DNA of 64,000 nt from Kaistella polysaccharea (GCF_020410745.1 NZ_CP084528.1:1054001-1118000), one strand, 5' to 3'; shown: positions 18,225 through 27,384, counted from the first letter of the stretch. Notes: generated by a model from the sequence alone, not told the origin. Translations and numbers: made by a program.

Positions 18225-18267
18225 AAGCCCGGTTACTGACCTTTCACTGAGGTTGCTGATCGGGTTT
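18225..18267. terminator. long hairpin between convergent genes, probable terminator
   Basis: AAGCCCGGTTACTGACCT (18225-18242) pairs imperfectly, with several G-U pairs and mismatches, with AGGTTGCTGATCGGGTTT (18250-18267) around a 7-base loop. It lies between the YqgE stop and the class IV aminotransferase-like stop. Confidence 0.55.
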
Positions 18268-18274
18268 GCCAATT

Positions 18275-19078
18275 CTAGGAAAAAGTACCTGACCAAGCCA
18301 AAATCATTTGCGAGAAACGATCGTTTTCAAAGGTTTTGTTCCGAATTTTGGTAACAGGAAAAATTCCTTTTTGGTCAGAAACAATGATAATTTCTTCCGC
18401 TTTCTGAGATTCAAAAGCAATCATTTCAGCTTCTTCAATTACGGCGAGTTTATTCTGGTGAACAAAAGTCACAAAACTTTCCATCAATGGCGAAACAAAA
18501 GCACCTTCAGTCTGTTTGGGAATTTTAATAGTGTCGCCTTCCAGAAATAAAAGATTGCCATAAATTGTTCTTGCAATTCGCTTATTCGGATTTAAAAAGA
18601 TGACATCGTCCAGGTCATTATCTACCGCATACACTTCTGCATAAATATTTTCTGGAGAATGAACATGAATTCCACTCAAAACATTCGTGTTTACATTGAT
18701 TTCTTTGATCAGATCGATCTCAAACTTTTTCTGTAATTCTAGAACATCAACTTCCGAATCTGCTTCAAAATAATACGAAATATCATTTTTTGAAAGTGAT
18801 TTCTCACTTTCGGTTCTGTAAACATTAAAACTAATAATTCCCTTTGCAAATCCTTCATTTATAACTTTTTCCGAAAATAAATTCTGAAAAAATTCCAGCG
18901 TGTAAGTCAGCGGAATTGCCATTCTCATTTTGCGCATAGAAGCCATTAAGAAAAAATAGCATTCTTCTGCTAAAATTAATTTAGACTGATGAACAAAAAA
19001 GGAAACCTGCACCGCATCACCATACAAAAAAGCGCGATTGTTAAGCTGAGCGGGCTCTGAGTGAACAGATAATTTCAA
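18275..19078 (-). CDS. class IV aminotransferase homologue lacking the PLP lysine
   Basis: The 267-residue protein has the class IV (PabC/BCAT) fold pattern: NNRAFLYGDAVQVSFFVH near the start, YFFLMASMRKMRMAIPL (41-57), and YGNLLFLEGDTIKIP (about 173-187). In flavobacterial class IV enzymes the segment LSSLKTNN supplies the Schiff-base lysine. The equivalent here is LSGIHVHS, so H138 replaces the lysine. The family's PLP-binding glutamate, before the GNLF motif, is R170 here. The enzyme is therefore probably not a functional aminotransferase. It may be a structural or regulatory pseudoenzyme. The alignment was made by eye. Confidence 0.7.
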   Translation of the reverse strand: MKLSVHSEPAQLNNRAFLYGDAVQVSFFVHQSKLILAEECYFFLMASMRKMRMAIPLTYTLEFFQNLFSEKVINEGFAKGIISFNVYRTESEKSLSKNDISYYFEADSEVDVLELQKKFEIDLIKEINVNTNVLSGIHVHSPENIYAEVYAVDNDLDDVIFLNPNKRIARTIYGNLLFLEGDTIKIPKQTEGAFVSPLMESFVTFVHQNKLAVIEEAEMIAFESQKAEEIIIVSDQKGIFPVTKIRNKTFENDRFSQMILAWSGTFS

Positions 19079-19151
19079 AATGATAAAAGTATTTAGAGGG
19101 TAAAAAAATAATGAACGAAAAATCGTTCATCATGATATTTTCAATAAAAAA

Positions 19152-19538
19152 TTAGGAGGCGCCTAATTTCAATTTAAGATTTTCGATAAGGTTTTCCCAG
19201 TAGAGTCTATTTTCCTCTTCGTCACCGGCATCGCAAAAATCAACCACATTTAGGGCCAAATCTTCTGTAATATCATCAATAACGATGGTCATTTCAAAAT
19301 AATTTTTGGTTCCTTCATCTTCTTCCCAACGAAAACGCACGAAGCTTTCTGGCTTATAACGAATAAGCGTAGCTTTCTCTTCTGGCCCACTACCCCAGCT
19401 AAAGAAGAAATCGTCTCCTTTTTCTTCTACATCATCTGCAAACCACTCCGAAAGTCCCTCTGCGCTCGCCATATATTCGTATAAAATCTCTGACTGACAG
19501 TGCATTGGAAATTCATATTGCACTTTCGTTTTCGCCAT
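19152..19538 (-). CDS. START-like domain protein
   Basis: This 128-residue, strongly acidic protein has the helix-grip layout of small START/AHSA1-like proteins: QYEFPMHCQSEILYEYMASAEGLSEWFADDV at the start, SFVRFRWEED in the middle, and a C-terminal helix WENLIENLKLKLGAS. Such folds bind hydrophobic ligands; no ligand can be named. It is 73 bp upstream of the class IV aminotransferase-like gene on the same strand. Confidence 0.75.
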   Translation of the reverse strand: MAKTKVQYEFPMHCQSEILYEYMASAEGLSEWFADDVEEKGDDFFFSWGSGPEEKATLIRYKPESFVRFRWEEDEGTKNYFEMTIVIDDITEDLALNVVDFCDAGDEEENRLYWENLIENLKLKLGAS

Positions 19539-19639
19539 ATTGCTACCTATTTTTAATGTGTCGCAATATATAAATTAATTTCTTATTTAAACAATATAAA
19601 TCGTTCAAAACTTTAAATAATCAGAAGCTTGAAGTTTGA

Positions 19640-19800
19640 TTTCTTCTGCTAAATCCCGTCCCGCTGTCCGCTATATCCCCGATTGCGAAATTCCCGCTAT
19701 TATTACATGATTTATATCATCGGGGGATGCCGCTCCCATCGGGGCTAAAAGAAAATCCGTTTCCTTTTTCGAAGATTTTAAAAACGCTCTTTCACTTCCA
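19640..19800. repeat. degenerate dispersed intergenic repeat (CCGCTGTCCGCTATATC family)
   Basis: CCCGCTGTCCGCTATATC is followed by a decayed hairpin region and GATGCCGCTCCCATCGGGGC. This order is familiar from intergenic repeats of Chryseobacterium-type genomes (from memory, not searched). It fills much of the 380-bp gap between the START-like and class III aminotransferase genes. The rest of the gap shows no gene. Confidence 0.5.
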
Positions 19801-19920
19801 GAATGCTGAGAAAAAAGTAAGATCGGAAAAGACATTTTTTAGAAAAGCTCAGAATTATTTGCCCGAAAATATCTTCTACTTTGCCTTCAAGATTTAAATT
19901 AAAAGTAAGTCGTAGAAAAA

Positions 19921-21099
19921 TTACTTAATTTCATTTAAAACCTCCAGAATAATCGCACAACCTTCTCTAATTTCCGCTAAAGAAATCGTCAATGGAGGCG
20001 AAATTCGCAGATATTCATTTCGGTACAATTGCCAGAAAACAACCAAACCCTTTTCCATACAACTTTTTGCAACTTCCAAAGTAAAATCTGGAGTTCCTAG
20101 ATTTACGGCCAACATCAAACCTTTTCCGTTGACATTTTTAATTTTAGGATGAACCAATAATTCCCGGAATAGATTTTCTTTTTCCTGAATTTCATCCATT
20201 AAACCACTTTCTAAAACTTCCTGTAAAGTTGCATGACTTGCTGCTGCGATAAGTGGATTACCACCAAATGTCGTGATATGGCCTAATTTCGGTGAATGTG
20301 ACAGACAATGCATAATTTCTTTAGAACTCATAAAAGCACCCACCGGAACGCCACCTCCCATTCCTTTTCCCATCACCAAAATATCAGGAACCATTTCGAA
20401 ATGTTCGAACGCAAAAAGTTTCCCAGTTCGTCCAAATCCAGGTTGGATCTCATCGAGAATCAATAACGCGCCAACTTCGTCACAACGCTTTTTTAAATTT
20501 TTAAAATAGTCTGAATCAGGAACTAAAAATCCGGCAGCACCTTGAATGGTTTCTGCTAAAACACACGCCGTTTTTTCGGTAATTTTTGAGAAATCGTCTT
20601 GATTATTAAATTCAATAAAACTCACCATCGGCAAGAGTGGACGGAATTCCCGTTTGTGATATTCATTTCCCGAAACGGACAATGCACCGTGCGTATTTCC
20701 GTGGTACGAATTCGTCATGGAAATAATTTCTTCCCTGCCCGTAAAACGTTTTGCCAACTTCAAAGCACCGTCAATTGCTTCTGCGCCAGAGTTGACAAGG
20801 TAAGTAACTTCTAAAGGTTCAGGTGTAGCATCAGCGAGGAGTTTGCATAATTTTACCGGCATTTCCTGCGCATATTCGCCGTAAACCATAACGTGCAGAT
20901 ATTTCTCTGCCTGAGTTTTAATGGCTTCAACAATTTTCGGATGAGAATGGCCCAATGTATTGGCAGAAACGCCGGCCACGAAATCCAAATAGCGTCTCCC
21001 GTTTTTACCATAAATATAAGAACCTGCTGCTTTTTCTACTTCGAAACCTGCGGCGAATTGGGTGGTTTGGGCCTGGTATTTAAAAAAATCGTGTTGCAT
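19921..21099 (-). CDS. class III aminotransferase (aspartate/ornithine aminotransferase family)
   Basis: This 392-residue PLP enzyme has the class III signature LILDEIQPGFGRTGKLFAFE (213-232) with D216 contacting the PLP ring nitrogen. The Schiff-base lysine is K245 in MGKGMGGGVPVGAF. The phosphate-binding segment is NSGAEAIDGALKLAKR (103-118). Members act on acetylornithine, ornithine, GABA or similar omega-amines, and the substrate cannot be fixed here. The gene is monocistronic in context, flanked by a repeat-filled gap and the ABC exporter genes. Confidence 0.85.
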   Translation of the reverse strand: MQHDFFKYQAQTTQFAAGFEVEKAAGSYIYGKNGRRYLDFVAGVSANTLGHSHPKIVEAIKTQAEKYLHVMVYGEYAQEMPVKLCKLLADATPEPLEVTYLVNSGAEAIDGALKLAKRFTGREEIISMTNSYHGNTHGALSVSGNEYHKREFRPLLPMVSFIEFNNQDDFSKITEKTACVLAETIQGAAGFLVPDSDYFKNLKKRCDEVGALLILDEIQPGFGRTGKLFAFEHFEMVPDILVMGKGMGGGVPVGAFMSSKEIMHCLSHSPKLGHITTFGGNPLIAAASHATLQEVLESGLMDEIQEKENLFRELLVHPKIKNVNGKGLMLAVNLGTPDFTLEVAKSCMEKGLVVFWQLYRNEYLRISPPLTISLAEIREGCAIILEVLNEIK

Positions 21100-21206
21100 A
21101 AAAGAAAACTTTGTCCAAAATTTAAATCTTTGACAAAGTTCGGCAAAAATTTAGTTGAAAGTAAAATGAATCACCCTTAATTCTACTCTGTTTTTCAAAT
21201 TAATAT

Positions 21207-21791
21207 TTAATCTAAAACTATAATTTCATCTGTGATTTTATCTAAATAATCTTCGTGGGTGACGATGAAAAATAATTTATTTTTATCTAAAATTTGATCC
21301 ACAATAATTTTTACACTTTCTTGGTCTAAAGAATTAAAAGGTTCATCCCAAAAAATATACTGTGGATCATTAATTAAAGTTCTTGCTAATTCAGATTTCT
21401 TTTTCATTCCTAGAGAATAGTTCTTATAAAATTCTTTTCTTGGTAAAGAAAAAAGGTCTTGATAAAAAGCAATCTTGTTCTCAACCTCACCTTTTTCCAT
21501 TTTTAATATACCGCCGATTAGCTGCATGTTATCTTCAAAACTTAGATCATCAATTAAGATATCGACATCTAAAAGAAAACCAGATTTTTCAAAAAACAGA
21601 TTATCATTGTAATTAATTAATCCAGAATATTTTTTAATAAATTTAGAAATAATCTTTAATAAAGTTGATTTACCAGTTCCATTTCTACCTTTCAGAAGCA
21701 CAATTCCACTTTCTGGTATCGAAATGTTTACATTATCTAAAACCACTATATTTTTAAAAGATTTGTTAAGATTTTTTATTTCAATGAGCAT
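21207..21791 (-). CDS. ABC transporter ATP-binding protein
   Basis: This 194-residue ATPase is near the minimum size for an ABC domain. Walker A is LLKGRNGTGKSTLL (about 33-46), the signature region is NYSLGMKKKSELARTL, Walker B is QYIFWDEPFNSLD, and the switch histidine is in FIVTHED. It overlaps the end of the upstream membrane gene by 11 bp, so the three genes at 21207-22865 form one tight operon. It probably powers the two small membrane partners for export. The substrate is unknown. Confidence 0.85.
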   Translation of the reverse strand: MLIEIKNLNKSFKNIVVLDNVNISIPESGIVLLKGRNGTGKSTLLKIISKFIKKYSGLINYNDNLFFEKSGFLLDVDILIDDLSFEDNMQLIGGILKMEKGEVENKIAFYQDLFSLPRKEFYKNYSLGMKKKSELARTLINDPQYIFWDEPFNSLDQESVKIIVDQILDKNKLFFIVTHEDYLDKITDEIIVLD

Positions 21792-22134
21792 TTAATAAAG
21801 TTTTAAAAATGTTAAACGTAAATCCGGGTAAAAGTATCGCGAATATTAAAGTCGGTGGAACAATTTCCTTAAAAACCACTAATAAGAAACTGGCCAAAAT
21901 TACATTAAAGATCGCAATAAAATAAATCGGTTTTTGATACAATTTACAAAGGATGACTACGTCTTTGAAGTCAGAAAATAATTTAAATTGCTGAATAAAA
22001 ATATTGGCTAAAAGTACAAACGAGAGGAAGCTTTTGATCTCTGCACCTACAAAAAATAGACTTACTAAGGTCAAGTAATGAATCCAAAAGAACCTTTTTA
22101 AAAAAAGAATCAGATAATATTTGAAAAGCATCAC
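21781..22134 (-). CDS. small membrane subunit of an ABC exporter
   Basis: This 117-residue hydrophobic protein has about three to four membrane segments and no recognised family motif. Its stop overlaps the ATPase start by 11 bp, and its start overlaps the preceding membrane gene by 4 bp (ATGA). The operon layout, not sequence similarity, suggests it is a permease subunit. A frameshift split of one larger permease was considered, but the two membrane genes each have clean starts and stops. Confidence 0.6.
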   Translation of the reverse strand: MMLFKYYLILFLKRFFWIHYLTLVSLFFVGAEIKSFLSFVLLANIFIQQFKLFSDFKDVVILCKLYQKPIYFIAIFNVILASFLLVVFKEIVPPTLIFAILLPGFTFNIFKTLLNAH

Positions 22135-22865
22135 AATTTGGTTTTTACATAATAATGAATTGCAAGTGAGGAAAATAACAGCAGCCCTAAGATCATCGCA
22201 AAATCAACCAGATTAACTATTCTATTTGCATCGAAATAAGCATTTGCTACAAAACCAACGACGAATAAAACTATAGTAGAAACAGAAGTGTTTACGCTCA
22301 AATTTTGTTCTAATACATAAAGCAAGGTTTCAACTGCATTTAATAAAACTATTGCAAAAAAAAGAAAAGTGTAAGCAATAAAAATGTTCAAGTAAATATT
22401 TGCTGAAAAATAGAAAGGAATAACGATAGGAATTGCAAATAATGAACTCACTAATATTCTAAAACCATAACCATTAAAAAAAATAAATTTGTTTAATTCC
22501 CATAATCTTTTTGTCGGATTCTGGAAATACAAAGTAATCATGTGAAAAAAAGTCTGGCTTTGCTTTATTGCGGTTTCAGACATCAATTTAAAAAAAAGAG
22601 ACCCTAAAATTAAAACGCTGGTATAATTATAAAAATTAAGTGTTGGAAAGCGTTCGTTATTAAATAAAAACTCAATTCCATTTTCAGCTCCAAAACCAAT
22701 TGAAACAAAGCTAATAAGAGAAAAAAAGATAAAAATAGAAACGATATAAAACCAAATGAAATAGCGATCTAACACTTTCATTAACCAAGTATTGACCACT
22801 TCACTGGCTTTGAATTCGCCACCTTCATTTAATCTGGTTTTGATATATAGTAAAATAGAAGTCAT
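22131..22865 (-). CDS. membrane subunit of an ABC exporter
   Basis: This 244-residue protein has about six membrane segments (for example YFIWFYIVSIFIFFSLISFV and ILVSSLFAIPIVIPFYF) with little else. It is the first gene of the three-gene operon. It does not match a family I recognise. The arrangement of two small permeases with a small ATPase resembles exporters of peptides or other secreted compounds, but that is only inference from layout. Confidence 0.6.
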   Translation of the reverse strand: MTSILLYIKTRLNEGGEFKASEVVNTWLMKVLDRYFIWFYIVSIFIFFSLISFVSIGFGAENGIEFLFNNERFPTLNFYNYTSVLILGSLFFKLMSETAIKQSQTFFHMITLYFQNPTKRLWELNKFIFFNGYGFRILVSSLFAIPIVIPFYFSANIYLNIFIAYTFLFFAIVLLNAVETLLYVLEQNLSVNTSVSTIVLFVVGFVANAYFDANRIVNLVDFAMILGLLLFSSLAIHYYVKTKL

Positions 22866-22919
22866 GCTTATCCTTAATTAATAGGACAGCAAAATACAAA
22901 TTTAAACTAAACTTTAGAA

Positions 22920-23024
22920 GCAATCAGTTTGCGCCCCGACCTGAGTGGAGCTCTTTTCGCGAGGAGGCAGGACGAGTGAAAAAGCGGGAACGGAGGGCGG
23001 AAAAAGGCGCCCAAATAAAAAAAA
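22920..23024. repeat. degenerate GC-rich intergenic repeat
   Basis: On the minus strand GGGCGCC, then a run like CTTTTTCCGCCCTCCGTTCCCGC, then TCGCGAAAAGAGCTCCACTC. It resembles the decayed GC-rich repeat at 53.82-54.00 kb. It stands out from the AT-rich surroundings and has no conserved reading frame. Confidence 0.4.
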
Positions 23025-24761
23025 TTATTTCCGGACGCGTTTTGGTTTTTTGGCTTCTTCTTTGGCTTTCTCCTCATCAATAGCTTTCTGCGCGGCTTTG
23101 TACAACACATCATTTGCTTCATATTGAATCTCTTCATAATTTGGAGAATCTACAAAAATATCTCGCCAGGTGCGCAGGCGATCTTTGGTATTCCAATTAA
23201 AATCGGGAAAAAACCGCTGTTCTCGCGAAATTAAACTCATCGGATACGTATCTACATTTGCACCAATATTGCAGGAAATAATCTGAACTTTTCGGTCTTC
23301 AAATTCAGCTTCAATCGTTCCGCAAGTGGATAATGAAACTCCAATTCTTTCAACTTCTTTCGTTTTTTCGTTTCGATCATCAGCATACGTAATTGCCTGC
23401 GCATTTCCGATTACTTTGGCCAGTTTAACGTCGTTTTTCTCGTAGTAAACCGTCATTAATTTTCCTTTGACCTGATTGAATTCGTCTTTCAAATTCAAAG
23501 AATCTGCTTTGCTGATAGCAAATGCATCGCCGATGACACGCAAAGAATCTATAAACTCATTTTCGGTATCGAAATACGCTTCAATTTTATTTCCGGTGAT
23601 CTGTTTTTCTCCACTCCAGGCGATCGGATTACCGTTCAAGTGCATGATACCGTCTGTTTCATTAAAGCTTAGAGAATCCGCCCGAAGCTGAATATTAGAT
23701 TTAAACATTCGCGCTTTGCGGTAAGCACGCAAAAAGCTCTTTTTCTTTAATGGATTTTGCTCATCTATTTTCTGATAAGCCAAAATTCGGTCCGCTGAAA
23801 AATACATAGAGTCTTTTTCTAAAATCTTCACTGCATAAGGTTTTTCGGTCATCATCGCCGAATCTTTTTTCTCATAGATTTCGGCATAACCTCCTTTCAT
23901 ATACCTATTTTCCCTGGGATCGCGCAAGGTTACATTTCCTTTGGCAGTTCCAAAACCGGTAATTTGATTGAAGTACATGTCGTCGCCTGTAAGTAACTTT
24001 CCGTTGTAGTGAATTCGGGAATTCTTTTTGAGATATACTTCCTTGGAATTCATATTATACGTTCCTTTCTCCGTGTAAATCAGGTTGCTCGGGTTCTTTT
24101 TATTCGTAATCGTAGTAGCTCCGTTAAAAGTTGCCGTATTTGTATTTTGATTTTGAACAATATTTACGCCTTCAACCGTATATTCAGGATTATCAATCTT
24201 TACGTTTCCGGTAAAATCAATGATTCTGCTGTTTAAATCGTAGGTGGCCGACTTGGTATACATCACGTTTCCGTCTTTCGTAATCGTCCCGCCTGTATTG
24301 AAGTAGGCTTTGTTCGAAAGGCGGTCGTAATAAAGTGTTTCGGTTTGAATGGTTTGACCCGGATCGGTAAGTAAAACTTTTTTTCGGGCAATACCTTTTT
24401 GTGTATTTCCGTCGTATTCCATTTCTCCGGACGTGATTACCGAACCATCAGCATTCTGAAGTCGAACATTCCCGATGGCTTTTACGAAGTTTTGTTCCTG
24501 ATAAAAGATGACCACATCAGCAGTTAAAATTGAACCCTGATGCGCGAATTGCACATTTCCGGAAAAGTAAGGATTCCCATTATATTTATCTAAAGCTTTC
24601 TGAAAAAAATCGGAGTGAATGAGTTTTACTTTTTCAGCGGTTGCACCTGTCTGGGCATTATTAAAGTAAGGATCTTTTACCAAATCTTGTTGAGGCTGGG
24701 TATTGATCTGCGCAAAAAAATGGGCGCTGATGAAGAGAAAAAAAACGAAAAGTTTTTTCAT
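23025..24761 (-). CDS. OstA-like envelope protein (LptA/LptD N-domain repeats)
   Basis: This 578-residue secreted protein starts with the signal MKKLFVFFLFISAHFFAQ. It then consists of OstA-type beta-jellyroll repeats (NPYFSGNVQFAHQGSILTADVVIFYQ, FVKAIGNVRLQNADGSVITSG, FTGNVKIDNPEYTVEGVNI and others). LptA and the N-domain of LptD use this fold to carry lipopolysaccharide across the periplasm, so a role in LPS transport is likely. It begins one base into the fur-like stop codon (TAATG), which implies translational coupling. The C-terminus is basic and Lys/Glu-rich. Confidence 0.82.
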   Translation of the reverse strand: MKKLFVFFLFISAHFFAQINTQPQQDLVKDPYFNNAQTGATAEKVKLIHSDFFQKALDKYNGNPYFSGNVQFAHQGSILTADVVIFYQEQNFVKAIGNVRLQNADGSVITSGEMEYDGNTQKGIARKKVLLTDPGQTIQTETLYYDRLSNKAYFNTGGTITKDGNVMYTKSATYDLNSRIIDFTGNVKIDNPEYTVEGVNIVQNQNTNTATFNGATTITNKKNPSNLIYTEKGTYNMNSKEVYLKKNSRIHYNGKLLTGDDMYFNQITGFGTAKGNVTLRDPRENRYMKGGYAEIYEKKDSAMMTEKPYAVKILEKDSMYFSADRILAYQKIDEQNPLKKKSFLRAYRKARMFKSNIQLRADSLSFNETDGIMHLNGNPIAWSGEKQITGNKIEAYFDTENEFIDSLRVIGDAFAISKADSLNLKDEFNQVKGKLMTVYYEKNDVKLAKVIGNAQAITYADDRNEKTKEVERIGVSLSTCGTIEAEFEDRKVQIISCNIGANVDTYPMSLISREQRFFPDFNWNTKDRLRTWRDIFVDSPNYEEIQYEANDVLYKAAQKAIDEEKAKEEAKKPKRVRK

Positions 24762-25234
24762 TAATCCTTTTTGGTTCCGTAAAAATAAAGTGAGTGGGAA
24801 TCAATATTTACGCCAAAAGCCTCTTCAATCGAATCCTTAATCCCTTGAATTCTGGGATCACAAAATTCAATAATTTCCTGTATTACCTTGTCGGAATCTT
24901 TTTTATAAATAACCAAATGATCGTGCTGCTTATCAAAATAAGATTTCTCGTAGGATGAAGAAGTCAAGGTTTTTTCGCCAAACTGATGTTTTCTGATCAG
25001 GCCGGCATCCAAAAATATTTCGATGGTATTGTAAATAGTCGCTTTCGAAACATGGTACTTTTTCTGCATCATCAAAAGATAAAGATCATCAACATTGAAG
25101 TGATGCTCCATATTGTAGATTTCCTCTAAAATTGTATACCGTTCTGGCGTATTTCTAAACCCTTTTTCCTGCAGATACTGTCGTAAAACCTCTTTAATTG
25201 TGGCAATATTAAGCTCTTTATGTTTCGCGTCCAT
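24761..25234 (-). CDS. Fur-family transcriptional regulator
   Basis: This 157-residue metalloregulator homologue has the Fur winged helix (RNTPERYTILEEIYNMEHHFNVDDLYLLMM, then SKATIYNTIEIFLDAGLIRKH, residues about 27-82). The HDHLVIY segment retains the metal-site histidines. The usual CxxC zinc knuckle that follows in Fur (HLICxxCG) is absent: only one cysteine remains in the protein, in EFCDPRI. It may therefore sense another metal or lack the structural zinc. It is coupled to the OstA-like gene. Confidence 0.85.
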   Translation of the reverse strand: MDAKHKELNIATIKEVLRQYLQEKGFRNTPERYTILEEIYNMEHHFNVDDLYLLMMQKKYHVSKATIYNTIEIFLDAGLIRKHQFGEKTLTSSSYEKSYFDKQHDHLVIYKKDSDKVIQEIIEFCDPRIQGIKDSIEEAFGVNIDSHSLYFYGTKKD

Positions 25235-25250
25235 CTAATTTAAATATGTG

Positions 25251-25258
25251 CAAATTTA
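25251..25258 (-). promoter_or_regulatory. -7 box for the fur-like gene
   Basis: The minus strand reads TAAATTTG, 16 bases before the start codon. No -33 TTG at standard distance was seen. Confidence 0.4.
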
Positions 25259-25309
25259 CCGATAATTTTATTAATGGCTGATAGACTAAATTTTGCAAAA
25301 ATGCTTTAA

Positions 25310-27295
25310 TTAAGAATCGTAGCGACGGAAATTTACCTGTTTAATTTTATTTGTAATAATTTTCTGATCCAGCAATGGCGCAGATTCTACGACTACATTA
25401 TGCGCGGAAATTCCCCAAGCTTTGAAATCATCACTGCCAATATATTTCACAAAATTATAGATATTAAGAATAATTTTCTCTTTCACAGTGAGCAAAGTAT
25501 CATTAATGTAAGTATTATCAATAATAACATATTTTAAATCCGGCGGAACATTATAACCACGCAAAGATGGATGGCTGCTGCGAGACGGAATACTTCCATC
25601 TTCCATCATATCTTCTAAAACCTGATCGAAATAGTCATTAATCCGGCGATCAACTTTAAAGCCTAACATAAAATTAACGCGGTAAATTGTTCCTGGCATA
25701 ATTTCGTCAACGGTATATTTAAAGGTGAAAGGATCTTCCTGATTCGAAATATTAAGTATAAAATAGTGATCTGCTCTTTTCGGCTGTTTCCTCATAATCG
25801 AGTAGATGATCTTGGCTTCAACTTCATCTGCTCTTTTCGCACGGCTTAAAAAGGCAAGATTCGTGGCGTATTTTGGGATTGTTTCATCGAGTTTCAATTC
25901 TTTAATAACAGGAACATATTTGTCTAGTTTAACGAATTTGATGAATTTACCTTTGATAGAACGCCCATTATACCAAGCATACATACAGACTGCAATGAAT
26001 CCGCCTAAGACCATTGTCAGCCAACCACCGTCGAAGAACTTAATAACATTGGCATAAAAGAAACCGAGTTCAATGAATAAGTAGACTACAATAAAGCCAA
26101 TTGCAAAAACCCGTGTTGCTTTATTACGGCTGAGCCAGAAAAAGAGTAAAACGGTCGTCATCAACATCGTGATGGTAATTGTTAAACCGTAGGCAGCTTC
26201 CATGGCTTCAGATTTCTGAAAATATATCACGACGATGAAACAGAGAAACATCAATCCCCAGTTTACCCGCGGAATGTACATTTGACCTTTCACTCCAGAC
26301 GGATAATCGATTTGTTGGTTGGGCCAAAAAGTCACAGACATTGCTTCCGAGAACATGGTGAAAGAACCTGTGATCACAGACTGACTTGCGATAATTGCAG
26401 CAGCCGTCGCCAAAATAACACCAGGTAAAATTGCCCATTCTGGCATGATTCCAAAAATTGGATTAATTCCTTCAGAGACTTTTAGAGGATTATCTAACAA
26501 CCAGGCACCTTGACCTAAATAATTTAAAATCAACATCGTTTTTACAAAAATCCAACTTACACGGATATTCTTTTTGCCGCAATGTCCCAAATCAGAATAC
26601 AAAGCTTCAGCTCCAGTCGTACATAAAAAAACCGCGCCCATAATAACAATCGCACTCGGTGAGTGTGTAATTAAATTGTAAGCGTAATATGGATTAAAGG
26701 CTTTTAAAATTTCAAAATGATCAACGATATGTATAGAACCAAATATTCCTAAAACCAAAAACCAAAGCACCATCACAGGTCCGAAAAGTTTTCCGATAGA
26801 AGCTGTACCAAACTGCTGAACGATAAATACGATTGCTAAAATTACCAGCGTAATTCCTACAACTGGCGTATGAGGCGAAAATATTTTAAGGCCTTCGACC
26901 GCAGACATTACCGTTAAAGAAGGGGTAATAATACTATCTGCCACCAACGTCGAGGCGCCGATAATTGCGACGACATACAGCCATTTCTTCTTTAGTTTTT
27001 TGACCAATGAATATAAAGATAAAATGCCACCTTCCCCTTTATTATCTGCCCGCAAGGCAATCACCACATATTTCAGTGTCGTTTGCATCGTCAGGGTCCA
27101 GATGATGCAGGAAAGCGCACCTTCAATATATTCATCGAACGGTAGATTTCCTGTTCCATGGCGCGCATTTACGATCGCTTTCATCACATAAAGTGGCGAT
27201 GTTCCGATATCGCCAAAAACGATTCCGAGCGAAACTAAAACTCCTACGGCGCTGAGTTTCTTGGTATCAAAATGCGAGGTAATGCTTTCAGACAT
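25310..27295 (-). CDS. kup: Kup-type potassium uptake protein
   Basis: This 661-residue inner-membrane potassium/proton symporter belongs to the KUP/HAK family. GIVFGDIGTSPLYVMKA is the family's N-terminal hallmark, followed by GEGGILSLYSLVKK and about 12 membrane helices up to about residue 450. The C-terminal part is a cytoplasmic domain. Length is a little above the 620-630 usual in proteobacteria. The start at 27295 (MSESITSHFDTKKL) is preferred to the TTG at 27316, because a -7 box covers the latter. Confidence 0.93.
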   Translation of the reverse strand: MSESITSHFDTKKLSAVGVLVSLGIVFGDIGTSPLYVMKAIVNARHGTGNLPFDEYIEGALSCIIWTLTMQTTLKYVVIALRADNKGEGGILSLYSLVKKLKKKWLYVVAIIGASTLVADSIITPSLTVMSAVEGLKIFSPHTPVVGITLVILAIVFIVQQFGTASIGKLFGPVMVLWFLVLGIFGSIHIVDHFEILKAFNPYYAYNLITHSPSAIVIMGAVFLCTTGAEALYSDLGHCGKKNIRVSWIFVKTMLILNYLGQGAWLLDNPLKVSEGINPIFGIMPEWAILPGVILATAAAIIASQSVITGSFTMFSEAMSVTFWPNQQIDYPSGVKGQMYIPRVNWGLMFLCFIVVIYFQKSEAMEAAYGLTITITMLMTTVLLFFWLSRNKATRVFAIGFIVVYLFIELGFFYANVIKFFDGGWLTMVLGGFIAVCMYAWYNGRSIKGKFIKFVKLDKYVPVIKELKLDETIPKYATNLAFLSRAKRADEVEAKIIYSIMRKQPKRADHYFILNISNQEDPFTFKYTVDEIMPGTIYRVNFMLGFKVDRRINDYFDQVLEDMMEDGSIPSRSSHPSLRGYNVPPDLKYVIIDNTYINDTLLTVKEKIILNIYNFVKYIGSDDFKAWGISAHNVVVESAPLLDQKIITNKIKQVNFRRYDS

Positions 27296-27313
27296 AAGCT
27301 GGAAAAATTTCGT

Positions 27314-27321
27314 CAAAGGTA
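27314..27321 (-). promoter_or_regulatory. kup: -7 box for kup
   Basis: The minus strand reads TACCTTTG, a match to TANNTTTG, 18 bases before the chosen start. Its position argues against the upstream TTG as start codon. Confidence 0.5.
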
Positions 27322-27357
27322 AACGATTCTCTGCTTTTCTTTTGCACTTTTTTCAAA

Positions 27358-27384
27358 TAAAAAAAACTCCCTTTCGAGAGTTTT
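27358..27384 (-). terminator. terminator of pdhB
   Basis: On the minus strand AAAACTCTC, loop GAAA, GGGAGTTTT, then T-run. The stem has one G-U pair. Confidence 0.8.

Noticed and set aside
22907..23137. ORFs across the GC-rich stretch beside the OstA-like gene
   Set aside because: They span the degenerate repeat and the 3' end of the OstA-like gene in another frame.
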